From RFSX01 sp964567435 (GTDB taxonomy: Bacteria > Bacteroidota > Bacteroidia > Chitinophagales > Saprospiraceae): a stretch of 64,000 nt of DNA. This document shows, piece by piece, positions 1 to 7,645 of the stretch. The translations under genes and the position numbers were made by a program. Numbering within the stretch: the first letter of the stretch is position 1; the number at the start of each line of letters is the position of its first letter. The notes below the pieces were generated by a model that worked only from the letters and a program-made list of their open reading frames with translations, ran no database searches and had not been told where the DNA came from. Location of the stretch: assembly GCA_964567435.1 (NCBI GenBank), contig CAZMMQ010000014.1, positions 1-64,000 of the forward strand, read 5' to 3'.

Positions 1-2
1 TT

Positions 3-92
3 AAGCACCAATTGGATTGGCTAAAGAAAAATAATTTTGGAGGTGTAGAGATTGCCCATGACCCAAATGCTAAAGAAACTAATAAACCCTAG
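3..92 (+). CDS. 3' end of an unidentified protein (partial)
   Basis: The frame starting at base 3 is open for 29 codons from the window edge and stops at TAG 90-92. The readable tail ends in ...VEIAHDPNAKETNKP. It is hydrophilic with a natural-looking composition, and the other two forward frames stop within the first 25 bases. The start and most of the gene lie outside the window. I do not recognise the family; the tail alone does not allow a function. Confidence 0.4.
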   Translation, partial: KHQLDWLKKNNFGGVEIAHDPNAKETNKP

Positions 93-352
93 AAGAAATT
101 CACTGCTCTTCAGCAAAGAAGGTTCAACATAGCCTATAACCGCTACGAATAGTACTAAGAGGATAAGACTAAGAGTAATCTCCTTGACGATGCTCATGAG
201 AACAAGATAATGATTATGGATTGATTATTAAGGGAGGGCATTGGTTAAGGAAAGAAAGGCAAGTAATTTTATTGACTTTTATGCCAACACACTGATAACC
301 TTTAGGTGCCTGTTGTTTTAGAGCCAGTACATAAACTTATAAATCACTAGTT

Positions 353-862
353 ATGAAGAAATTAAAGTACTTTTTGTTTGTTATGATTGCTCTTGCTGTA
401 TCCTGTAGTAATGATAAAGAAATCACTGTATTATTAGATGATTGTGTTTTCGAACAAATCGATGAGAATATGGACGGTTTGATAGATCCTACAGAAAGGA
501 CGATAATGCAATTATGTAGAGATAACTTGTTAGTTACTAAGCGTGAAGTGGAAGAAAATTTGATTGGTGAATGGGAGCTTGTAGGTTTTGGAACAGGATG
601 GTTCTCAACACTTTCTCAGCCATGTGGGTTCATAGAAATATCTGAAAATGACTTAACGTTTCACTTTACAGATTCTCAAATTGATACTGTCGTTACCAGT
701 CAATGGGCGATATTAGAATTTAATGGACAAGCGCAGTTTCAATTAGAAACTGATGTCAATTTATATTCCATTAATTTTATAAATCAATTTTGTAGGGATT
801 ATATGTTTGTAGATGCAACTCCAAGTGATGGAAATATGTACCTATATGAGAAAGTGAATTGA
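353..862 (+). CDS. Lipocalin-like lipoprotein with an EF-hand-like loop
   Basis: Residues 1-18 form a lipoprotein signal (hydrophobic stretch, then A-V-S-C with Cys18), so the product is probably anchored to a membrane. Residues 37-48 (DENMDGLIDPTE) look like a calcium-binding EF-hand/dockerin loop. From about residue 70 the sequence LIGEWELVGFGTGW begins a segment resembling the small lipocalin-like lipoproteins common in Bacteroidota, rich in beta strand and with paired cysteines. Length is 169 residues. The gene stands alone, about 260 bp after the partial gene at the left edge and convergent with the large secreted protein on the other strand. Ligand and role are unknown. Lipidation is a good inference from the motif; the lipocalin assignment is tentative. 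Confidence 0.8.
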   Translation: MKKLKYFLFVMIALAVSCSNDKEITVLLDDCVFEQIDENMDGLIDPTERTIMQLCRDNLLVTKREVEENLIGEWELVGFGTGWFSTLSQPCGFIEISENDLTFHFTDSQIDTVVTSQWAILEFNGQAQFQLETDVNLYSINFINQFCRDYMFVDATPSDGNMYLYEKVN

Positions 863-924
863 GTTAGTAGCTTACTTCGTTAGTCTAACTAATAGGTGTA
901 AAATTACTTTAGTTGTAATAAAAC

Positions 925-3459
925 TTACTTCTTGACAAATTGGAGAGTGGCGATGACCTCGTCATTTTCAGAAATGACCTGCATAAGATACATGCCTGAA
1001 GTCCATAGACTAACGTCAAACTGTATATGATTTTCAGAAACATTACCTAATCTCTCAGAAGGCAGTCTGCGGCCTATTAAATCATAAATAAAAACATCTA
1101 GAGATTGGCAGTCATTACAAGCTAGGGTGACAAAATCTGAACTAGGATTTGGATATAGCGTTAAGTCAGGCAAAGCTGATACCATTTGCTCATCATCCTC
1201 TTGTGCTTCCATATAATTAACATCAAAGCTTGTCCATGGGCGGGCTTGCTTTATAATCAGTTGTAATTCCCGAGTTATTTTATATTCGATATCCATCGCA
1301 AAGGTTGGATTATCTTCTGCCTCATAGAGTATGGCAAATTCATCGTGAATCACATTGAAAAATTCACGCATATCTACCCTGTAGATATCACCAAGGATAA
1401 TAGAATCGTTTTCTACGAGATTTGATCTTTGTACCAGTACAAAGTCATTTTCGTTGGTCAGGACACGGTCAAGCAGCATTTCTTCCGGAACAGACTGTGC
1501 TGCTGGATTTGTAATGAGATCTTCTCCTAATTGTGAGTTGAGGTAAAAGGTATTATCTGATCCATAGAATGGATCTACACTTACCCCTACACCGTTAGCT
1601 ATTTCATCTTCATAATTTGGATGACAGAGCACTCCCATAGAAGCGATGAAGTGGTCTACTCTAGAGAATTCTCTTTCGTCATAAGCCCTCAAATTCCATA
1701 GGCTGGCATAGACTTGCTTAATGGATTTGGAGATATGACCTTCATGAGGATGCTGCGTCTTGGAGTCATACAATCCTGCACCATTAAATCCTGGCAAATC
1801 TTCATTATTGGTACTAGAACGACATCTAATAGAAGTGCCTTCTGGAAAAGATTGATGCATGGCATTTAGTTCGTCTAACATCCAATGTGGCATGTCAGCG
1901 TCCTTGATAGTTTTTCTAATATCCTTGAGCACTTCGTCTCTGACATCTCTATTGTCTATAAAGTCTTGATCTGAAATCAATGTAGCAATCTCATCGAAGA
2001 AGCCATTGTATTGCATAAATTCTTGATAGTAATAGAATGGTATACCAAATCCATCTGGGGTAGTGTTCTCAGGAAATCCAAATTGCAGTAGCGTCGCTAT
2101 ATTGGTACACTTTGCACCAAAGGCATCTGACATGTCAAAGGATATATCAGATAGTGGTAATATAGCATCCTGATCCAGATTGAGAGGTGGTATCTGAGCC
2201 TCAGTAGGTCGCAGTGCTTCGAACCAAGCATTGACCTCCTCTTGTGAGGCCTCTCTTATTGTATATCTGTTAGGCTCTACTTTGTAATATATGTTCTTTC
2301 CAACAAGGTTAGCTATAGAGTCTATGGCTAGTGGATCTTTGATATAGGAGTTGGGGATGTTCTGCTGGTTAGCTCTGAGATTGACATGAGATAATGGGGT
2401 CTGGATGGTTGACGTGATAATGCCACTTACACGTGGCAGTGCATTGGGTAGAGATTCATAGAGGACGATATCTTTTGAATCAGGAATTTCCTCCAGACTT
2501 ATTCTTCTAAAAAAACCGAAACCCTCAGCAGGATTGAGCCCCCAATAATCAAGATCGCCAAATAGGGTTTCTTCAAATACTACAGATACCCTAGATCTCT
2601 CATATAAGTCGAAGTCTCTCTCATACTCATCTTCATTTAACGCAGTAATAAAGTGAGACAAATTATTGTCTATAAATGGCATATTGGCTGCCAGCATCTC
2701 ATGTGTTTTTTGCACCACATCAAAATCTTGTCCATTCCCATTGCTATAGTTAAAGGCAAAGGTGCCTAGATTTCCATTAGCAGATATACTTGATGGATGG
2801 AAAATCACTTGTCCTCTCTTGACATTTTCGCCTCTACTATCTACCCCGATGAAATCTGCAAATTCGCTATGCAGACCAAATTTTTCACTATTGATAAAAT
2901 AGAGCTTTGGGCTATCAGTCAAGAAATCGACAATAATAAATTTGACAAAGAACTTTTCATTAAGAAACTCCGACCACTGTACTTCATCGAATACAACCGA
3001 CAATTCTTTGAAGGTTGTAAAGTTATCGATAGCTGCTAAGCCATCACTTCTGTCTATTGATGGTGCCGCATTTAGTGGAGACTGAATAGGGAGGTTATTA
3101 TATTCGGTAATATCATCTATACCATCACCATCAGTATCGAAAGGATTATCTACATCATAATAAAGGACTTGGTACTGATCCAAGGGGTAGGCCTCCAGAC
3201 CCTCTGAAATGGTGGTAGTACCAGACTCTCCCATCGTCATAGAGGCTGATATGTCATAGGGTAGATTGATATCGTAGCTCGCCTTTAGAATATAATACTG
3301 ATCCACAGTGGATCCCACTTCTAGCTCTATCTGACCTGTTGCATTGATAGAATTTCCTAAGATTGTCACTTCTTGCCCTACGATAGCCTTATACACGCCT
3401 AACTGAACCAAACAGATAAGGAAAACATGTTTTGCAATCGTAGTCATCTTAAAATTCAT
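925..3459 (-). CDS. Secreted glucan-water-dikinase/PEP-synthase-like protein with T9SS sorting domain
   Basis: An 844-residue protein with an N-terminal signal peptide (about residues 1-29), a short aspartate-rich calcium loop (DTDGDGIDD, about 108-116), a swivelling phosphohistidine-type segment containing LSHVNLRA (His358), and then an ATP-grasp domain of the PPDK_N type (about 440-730) with RCRSSTNNEDLPG and GAGLYDS at 545-566. The C-terminus (about 770-844, starting LYPNPSSD) is a Por-type sorting domain, so it should be exported by the type IX system. The order phosphohistidine domain then ATP-binding domain, and the LSHV-x-x-RA motif, match the C-terminal half of plant glucan/phosphoglucan water dikinases rather than PEP synthase, which has the opposite order. 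Homology is visible; catalytic activity outside the cell is unproven because ATP would be needed there. The start has two nearby Met codons (1 and 5). Confidence 0.82.
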   Translation of the reverse strand: MNFKMTTIAKHVFLICLVQLGVYKAIVGQEVTILGNSINATGQIELEVGSTVDQYYILKASYDINLPYDISASMTMGESGTTTISEGLEAYPLDQYQVLYYDVDNPFDTDGDGIDDITEYNNLPIQSPLNAAPSIDRSDGLAAIDNFTTFKELSVVFDEVQWSEFLNEKFFVKFIIVDFLTDSPKLYFINSEKFGLHSEFADFIGVDSRGENVKRGQVIFHPSSISANGNLGTFAFNYSNGNGQDFDVVQKTHEMLAANMPFIDNNLSHFITALNEDEYERDFDLYERSRVSVVFEETLFGDLDYWGLNPAEGFGFFRRISLEEIPDSKDIVLYESLPNALPRVSGIITSTIQTPLSHVNLRANQQNIPNSYIKDPLAIDSIANLVGKNIYYKVEPNRYTIREASQEEVNAWFEALRPTEAQIPPLNLDQDAILPLSDISFDMSDAFGAKCTNIATLLQFGFPENTTPDGFGIPFYYYQEFMQYNGFFDEIATLISDQDFIDNRDVRDEVLKDIRKTIKDADMPHWMLDELNAMHQSFPEGTSIRCRSSTNNEDLPGFNGAGLYDSKTQHPHEGHISKSIKQVYASLWNLRAYDEREFSRVDHFIASMGVLCHPNYEDEIANGVGVSVDPFYGSDNTFYLNSQLGEDLITNPAAQSVPEEMLLDRVLTNENDFVLVQRSNLVENDSIILGDIYRVDMREFFNVIHDEFAILYEAEDNPTFAMDIEYKITRELQLIIKQARPWTSFDVNYMEAQEDDEQMVSALPDLTLYPNPSSDFVTLACNDCQSLDVFIYDLIGRRLPSERLGNVSENHIQFDVSLWTSGMYLMQVISENDEVIATLQFVKK

Positions 3460-3683
3460 ATAAAATCAATGAAGTATATATGTTGACATCCTCAAACAAT
3501 TGGATGCCTAATCTTAAAGTTATTAAAAATAGGACAAATTGGTTGCTGCATGCATAGCCAATAGTAAGGGATAAAACATATAAACTGCTATCATGTTGTG
3601 ACACTGACCTATATATTGAGTACTAATGGGTCTTAATCCTTATCCAACACATTTTCACGACTTTATTGATGATTTGTGATGAA

Positions 3684-4103
3684 TCAATCCTCTTTATAGT
3701 TGTTTTGATAAACAACATTGACGATAAAAAAGGCTTCTGCGACTATAGGGTCTGTATTGGCTATGATATCTATAGTCTTAGTGACTTCTCCTAATTTTTG
3801 TGTAGAACTGTCGTAAGTGGCTGTTATCACGCCTTTGCCTCCGGGAGGAATTGGTTTGCGAGGCCAGTCTATCGCTGTACATTTGCAAGTGGTCGCTAAT
3901 TCAATGAGAAGATCAGCAGATCCAGTATTAGTGAAGGTATATTCTAGGTCTCTGGTCTCACCTAATTTAACATCACCCAAATCTTGTGTCTGATTGTCCC
4001 AAGTAATGACGGGTATCGGATTTCCCTGACTGTCAACCACAAGTTTATTTGTTTTGCAAGCAGAGTGACTCAAAAGAATAAGTAAGAATAATAATGGACG
4101 CAT
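3684..4103 (-). CDS. DUF1573 lipoprotein
   Basis: A 139-residue protein with a short signal ending in S-A-C (Cys16), suggesting lipidation. The body is the DUF1573 fold: a DLGDVKLGETRDLEYTFTN opening, the TTCKCTA segment carrying the two family cysteines, and PIPPGGKGVITATYDS. DUF1573 proteins are immunoglobulin-like ASH/MSP-type domains frequent in Bacteroidota; their function is not established. The gene follows the creD terminator on the same strand and is probably transcribed on its own. Confidence 0.85.
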   Translation of the reverse strand: MRPLLFLLILLSHSACKTNKLVVDSQGNPIPVITWDNQTQDLGDVKLGETRDLEYTFTNTGSADLLIELATTCKCTAIDWPRKPIPPGGKGVITATYDSSTQKLGEVTKTIDIIANTDPIVAEAFFIVNVVYQNNYKED

Positions 4104-4172
4104 AAAACAACTTAATTTTTACCTTACAAATATTGAACTTTATGCGCTTAGTTTCAATGGCAGTGAGAGTAC

Positions 4173-4217
4173 AAAAAACGCGTCACAATCCTTCCTAGTC
4201 CAATGAAAGGATTGTGA
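4173..4217 (-). terminator. Rho-independent terminator after creD
   Basis: An 11-bp inverted repeat (arms 4183-4193 and 4207-4217, CACAATCCTT and its complement) lies just downstream of the creD stop codon. On the minus strand it is followed, after a few bases, by a run of six T (4173-4178). Confidence 0.7.
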
Positions 4218-4233
4218 AAGTTGTAAAAGGTCA

Positions 4234-5559
4234 TTAGGTCTGAATGGATTGTGGGGCTGTTTTTAAAGCATACCAATTAACATTTCTGGAGATCATCATT
4301 ACAGAGCCAATGATCACAAATAAGGCAAGGGCTCCAGCTAATAGTGCAAAATCCTGCATCTGGAGAATCAAATAGATGTAGGTAAATAGTCCAGATAATA
4401 AGCTAGATAAGACGATAGTACTCATTAGGCTACTCAGTATAAAGGATGAGTAAAAACTAATGAGCCCAATGGTCGCAATACTAGAAATTAAATAGGCCAG
4501 GTTGTACCCTATGTGCTCAGACAAAGAAATTAGCAAAAGAAAGAAAACGGTAATCGCAGAACCTACCAAGATATATTGGATAGGGTGCATGGGCTTTTTC
4601 TGGTGTATCTCAAAGATGAAGTAGATAGAAAAGCATAGAATTATAATAAGTAAGGCATACTTAGCGGTTCGCTTAGTCTTTCCATACTCATCTAAGGGTT
4701 GGATGAAGTTCACGCCGAATGACGCCTTGTGAATATTATAATCATGATTCATCCAGGCTTTAGGTATGGCGTTGGCAAATTTATTCAGTGCCCAATGACT
4801 GTCAAACCCTTCATGTGTGATATCATATCGGTTAGGTAATTTGCTCCTGATAAAACTAGGGTGGGGCCATGGAGATTCAAGGCTGACCGTAAAATTATGA
4901 CCAATAGGTTCGAATTGGATAGAGCTGGTTCCTTTGAATGTGGATTTGGTTTTCACTTCCAGCGTCTTGGTCATGTCCAGTGTGAATGGACTAGATTTGA
5001 TGTAGCTTCTAATTCCAGAATTATTACTGACTAGACCTTCATTCTTAAGGGCTTTTCCATTGACGGTTATAGACAGCTCTGAAGAAATGCCATTAGGGTC
5101 ACTCACACCATAAATAAAATAGGCTTCATCGTAATTAATGTCATAATCATATTCGGCCATGTTAATGTCGGTCATGTCAAAGGTCTGTTCTATATCCAGA
5201 GCAGCATCATATACTAGGATATCGAAGATGCTTCTTTTCCGAGTATCTGTCATGATTTCTCCATCAATAATTGTTGACTTAGGAGAAAAATTAAGGAATC
5301 CCTTTTTAGTTCGTTCTTCATAATCTACCGTATAGGTATAGGTGTATGGCAACCTGATAATTGGACTCGTTACTTGTTGGGCAAGTCCATAAGATTTGGC
5401 TACCTCCCGTTCTACTGTTGCTTTGCGCGAACTTCGCTCATTTATAAGACTTTTGATCTTATAATTAGGGATCATTAAAATGATGATAAGAATGAAGATC
5501 GTCATTGCTTTTAAAGAAGCAGATCCTTTTAGTTTGGATGTATGTTTTGAAATGCTCAT
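4234..5559 (-). CDS. creD: Inner-membrane envelope protein CreD
   Basis: A 441-residue protein with one N-terminal membrane segment (about 17-35), a large periplasmic domain (about 40-300) and a C-terminal bundle of about five helices, the layout of the CreD family. Characteristic stretches are the N-terminal SPIIRLPY, the IFDILVYDA region and the C-terminal membrane block. CreD in Enterobacteria belongs to the CreBC regulon and affects envelope integrity and beta-lactam or colicin tolerance; its biochemical role is not known. Here there is no CreB/CreC pair. Instead the gene lies directly downstream of a small winged-helix regulator and carries the same 19-bp dyad in its own upstream region, so that regulator probably controls it. 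Confidence 0.9.
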   Translation of the reverse strand: MSISKHTSKLKGSASLKAMTIFILIIILMIPNYKIKSLINERSSRKATVEREVAKSYGLAQQVTSPIIRLPYTYTYTVDYEERTKKGFLNFSPKSTIIDGEIMTDTRKRSIFDILVYDAALDIEQTFDMTDINMAEYDYDINYDEAYFIYGVSDPNGISSELSITVNGKALKNEGLVSNNSGIRSYIKSSPFTLDMTKTLEVKTKSTFKGTSSIQFEPIGHNFTVSLESPWPHPSFIRSKLPNRYDITHEGFDSHWALNKFANAIPKAWMNHDYNIHKASFGVNFIQPLDEYGKTKRTAKYALLIIILCFSIYFIFEIHQKKPMHPIQYILVGSAITVFFLLLISLSEHIGYNLAYLISSIATIGLISFYSSFILSSLMSTIVLSSLLSGLFTYIYLILQMQDFALLAGALALFVIIGSVMMISRNVNWYALKTAPQSIQT

Positions 5560-5576
5560 GTTGTAATATTTAAAAG

Positions 5577-5595
5577 TACTTTGAATTACAAAGTA
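5577..5595 (-). promoter_or_regulatory. Dyad operator upstream of creD (copy 1)
   Basis: TACTTTG-AATTA-CAAAGTA, a perfect 7-5-7 palindrome, lies 18 bp upstream of the creD start. It is embedded in 27 bp (5571-5597) repeated exactly at 6569-6595. On the minus strand TTACTTTG is one base from the Bacteroidota -7 box TAnnTTTG, so a bound repressor could block the promoter. Confidence 0.7.
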
Positions 5596-5620
5596 AATTA
5601 GTAAAAAAATATAATGTCTT

Positions 5621-5920
5621 TTATTTCATAGAATTAAGAATCTTCTCTAAGGCGGTTAAGTGTTTATTGAATGCCTTCTGACCAATTTTGCTAACGGAAT
5701 AACTCGTATTGGGCTTCCGCCCAATAAAGGTCTTAAGCACACTGATATACCCAACCTTTTCTAAGGCCTTTAAATGACTTGCTAGGTTCCCATCAGTAAC
5801 GGCAAGGGACTGCTTTAGCTCATTAAAACTCACTTTCTCTTCTACGACAAGTATGCTCATAATGCCCAACCGTACTTTGTTTTCGAAAGCCTTATCCAGA
5901 TGTTTAAGATGCTGATTCAT
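5621..5920 (-). CDS. Winged-helix transcriptional regulator of the creD locus
   Basis: A 99-residue protein that is almost entirely one winged helix-turn-helix domain: LGIMSILVVEEKVSFNELKQ, then the recognition region TDGNLASHLKALEKVGYI and the wing RKPNTSYSVSKIGQKAF. This is the short MarR/ArsR-like family of DNA-binding proteins (HTH_27 type) often found next to creD in Bacteroidota and Proteobacteria. It has no obvious ligand or metal domain. The start ATG overlaps the stop of the upstream membrane gene by 4 bp (5917-5920), so the two are translationally coupled. It is the best candidate to bind the two identical dyads that precede this operon and creD. Confidence 0.88.
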   Translation of the reverse strand: MNQHLKHLDKAFENKVRLGIMSILVVEEKVSFNELKQSLAVTDGNLASHLKALEKVGYISVLKTFIGRKPNTSYSVSKIGQKAFNKHLTALEKILNSMK

Positions 5921-6567
5921 GCAGAGGTAACAATTGGTTCAGTGGCTTGTAATCGATCATACTTAATATACATTATGAGGCCATAGATGATATGCATAAT
6001 CCCAAATCCAGCAGCCCAGAAATAGAGACCATATCCTGCAAAACAAAGAGATACCAGCCCAAGAATAATCTCAGCAATGCCCAAAGTCGCTATATCTCTG
6101 ACAGTATGATCACTGGCTGCATACAAAGCAAGGCCGTAGAATATCAGTGTAGCAGGCGCTACAAGTAACAGTTCTCCTCTCCATATGAGCAACAATACAA
6201 AGAGCCCACCTGTACCTAATGGGATCAGAAATTTTCTTAGTGCTTTTTTAGAGGCTGAGGTCCACATCTTATCATTATTCAGTTTTGCCTTTCTTCTGCT
6301 TAGAAAGTATGCTGTACAAACTGATATAAAAACCAAGATAGCTGCCAAGACCAGAAGTTTGAGGACTACTGGAGTTAAGAGGCCTGATTTTAAATCCATA
6401 TACGCATACGAATTAGAAGTAGTAGCAATGCGCTGTGCTATAACTGCGCCAATGATTGCATATATGCCAGATAATATGCCCGACATCCCACTCAAAGAAA
6501 GAAATCGGGTTCTTTCTTCCATGATGGTCTTGATGGCTTGCAGATCCTGTAAATAGTTTTCTTTCAT
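5917..6567 (-). CDS. Multi-pass membrane protein co-transcribed with the creD regulator
   Basis: A 216-residue protein with about six hydrophobic helices (about 25-45, 66-90, 110-130, 132-150, 157-175, 178-200) and a short cytoplasmic N-terminus MKENYLQDLQAIKTIMEERTRF. I do not recognise a named domain; similar proteins recur as partners of the small winged-helix regulator in Bacteroidota. Its 3' end overlaps the regulator start by 4 bp. The position suggests that it senses something in the membrane or modulates the regulator, but this is inference. The dyad operator lies 8 bp upstream of its ATG. Confidence 0.8.
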   Translation of the reverse strand: MKENYLQDLQAIKTIMEERTRFLSLSGMSGILSGIYAIIGAVIAQRIATTSNSYAYMDLKSGLLTPVVLKLLVLAAILVFISVCTAYFLSRRKAKLNNDKMWTSASKKALRKFLIPLGTGGLFVLLLIWRGELLLVAPATLIFYGLALYAASDHTVRDIATLGIAEIILGLVSLCFAGYGLYFWAAGFGIMHIIYGLIMYIKYDRLQATEPIVTSA

Positions 6568-6574
6568 ATAAAAG

Positions 6575-6593
6575 TACTTTGAATTACAAAGTA
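6575..6593 (-). promoter_or_regulatory. Dyad operator upstream of the regulator operon (copy 2)
   Basis: The same TACTTTG-AATTA-CAAAGTA palindrome as at 5577-5595, with identical flanks over 27 bp (6569-6595), ending 8 bp before the ATG of the membrane gene. The position fits autoregulation of the membrane protein/regulator operon. Confidence 0.7.
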
Positions 6594-6718
6594 AAAATAT
6601 TATTTCATAATTTGCAAATAAGAATGACCTTGTTTGTATTTTTAAATTACTGGATTATTCGACTTGCTACAGTCTGACGCCTTATGTTCAGTAAGCCTAA
6701 TCCATAAGTATCAGTTGA

Positions 6719-7645
6719 ATGAAGAAAGTAAAACAATTATTTAAACTTACCTGTGTACTCATAATTGGTCTAATCGTTCTTAGTCATACAAATGTTGGCA
6801 ACCTAAGCCATACTGAAATTCCTCAGAATCATAAATCGATAGAAATTCAAGATAACCTTATCAGATACACTCAATTAGGCAAGGGGAAAGATATACTTCT
6901 AATTCATGGGACACCGGGCTCTATAGAAGATTGGAATGCTGTTACGAAAGAATTGTCCTTAAACTATCGGGTGACCTCTTTTGATAGATTCGGTCATGGA
7001 TACACTCAATCGGAAGACTACCATTATACTATTGCCGAGAATGCAGAATTTGTAAAAGCATTAATCAATGAACTCAATTTGAATGATCCTATGATCATAG
7101 GTCATTCGTATGGAGGTTCCATTATAGCACATCTCATTTCAGATCATTATAATGATACGTTAACATACATGATTATCGATTCTCCGTTATACAATTATGA
7201 GCCAAGCTTAATTTATAAATTGCTTGCTACTCCAATAATAGGAAAAGCAATAGGATTGATTGCTAACTATACAATAGCTGGAGGTCAAATTGAGAGTGGC
7301 ATTATAGCGGCAGTAGCAAATCAAACTAATGAACAACTGAATAGGATTATAGAAGAGAGAAAACAAATTTGGTTACAGCCAAAAGTCTTGCACTCTAAAG
7401 CTAAGGAGTCTATAAACTACCAAAACAACTTAAATGAAATTTTGCCAAAATATAAAGCCATTGCATCCAAAGTAATAGTAGTAAGTGGTGCTAATAAAGA
7501 AATTACATTTAAAGACGATGCTGAGAGATTCAGCATGGAAGTTCAAACAGACAGCTTAGTTATCATTAGTAATACTGGACATTACATCCAACTTGACCAA
7601 AGAGACAGAATAACAGAATTAATAATCAATCAAATGGACGACTGA
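6719..7645 (+). CDS. Alpha/beta hydrolase, membrane-anchored or exported
   Basis: A 308-residue alpha/beta-hydrolase-fold protein. An N-terminal hydrophobic segment (about 10-25) is followed by the oxyanion-hole region LLIHGTPGS (61-68), the strand-turn SFDRFGHG, the nucleophile elbow GHSYGG with Ser130, and the C-terminal SNTGHYIQLDQ containing the catalytic His (about 288). The acid is probably an Asp near 260. The substrate cannot be told from sequence; esterases, haloalkane dehalogenase-like and peptidase-like enzymes share this pattern. Its stop overlaps the kinase start (TGATG), so it is coupled to the LytS/LytTR pair, which is an uncommon partnership. Confidence 0.85.
   Translation: MKKVKQLFKLTCVLIIGLIVLSHTNVGNLSHTEIPQNHKSIEIQDNLIRYTQLGKGKDILLIHGTPGSIEDWNAVTKELSLNYRVTSFDRFGHGYTQSEDYHYTIAENAEFVKALINELNLNDPMIIGHSYGGSIIAHLISDHYNDTLTYMIIDSPLYNYEPSLIYKLLATPIIGKAIGLIANYTIAGGQIESGIIAAVANQTNEQLNRIIEERKQIWLQPKVLHSKAKESINYQNNLNEILPKYKAIASKVIVVSGANKEITFKDDAERFSMEVQTDSLVIISNTGHYIQLDQRDRITELIINQMDD

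Noticed and set aside
6185..6556. A 123-codon frame opposite the membrane-protein gene
   Set aside because: It is covered by a clear minus-strand gene with membrane helices and a coupled neighbour.
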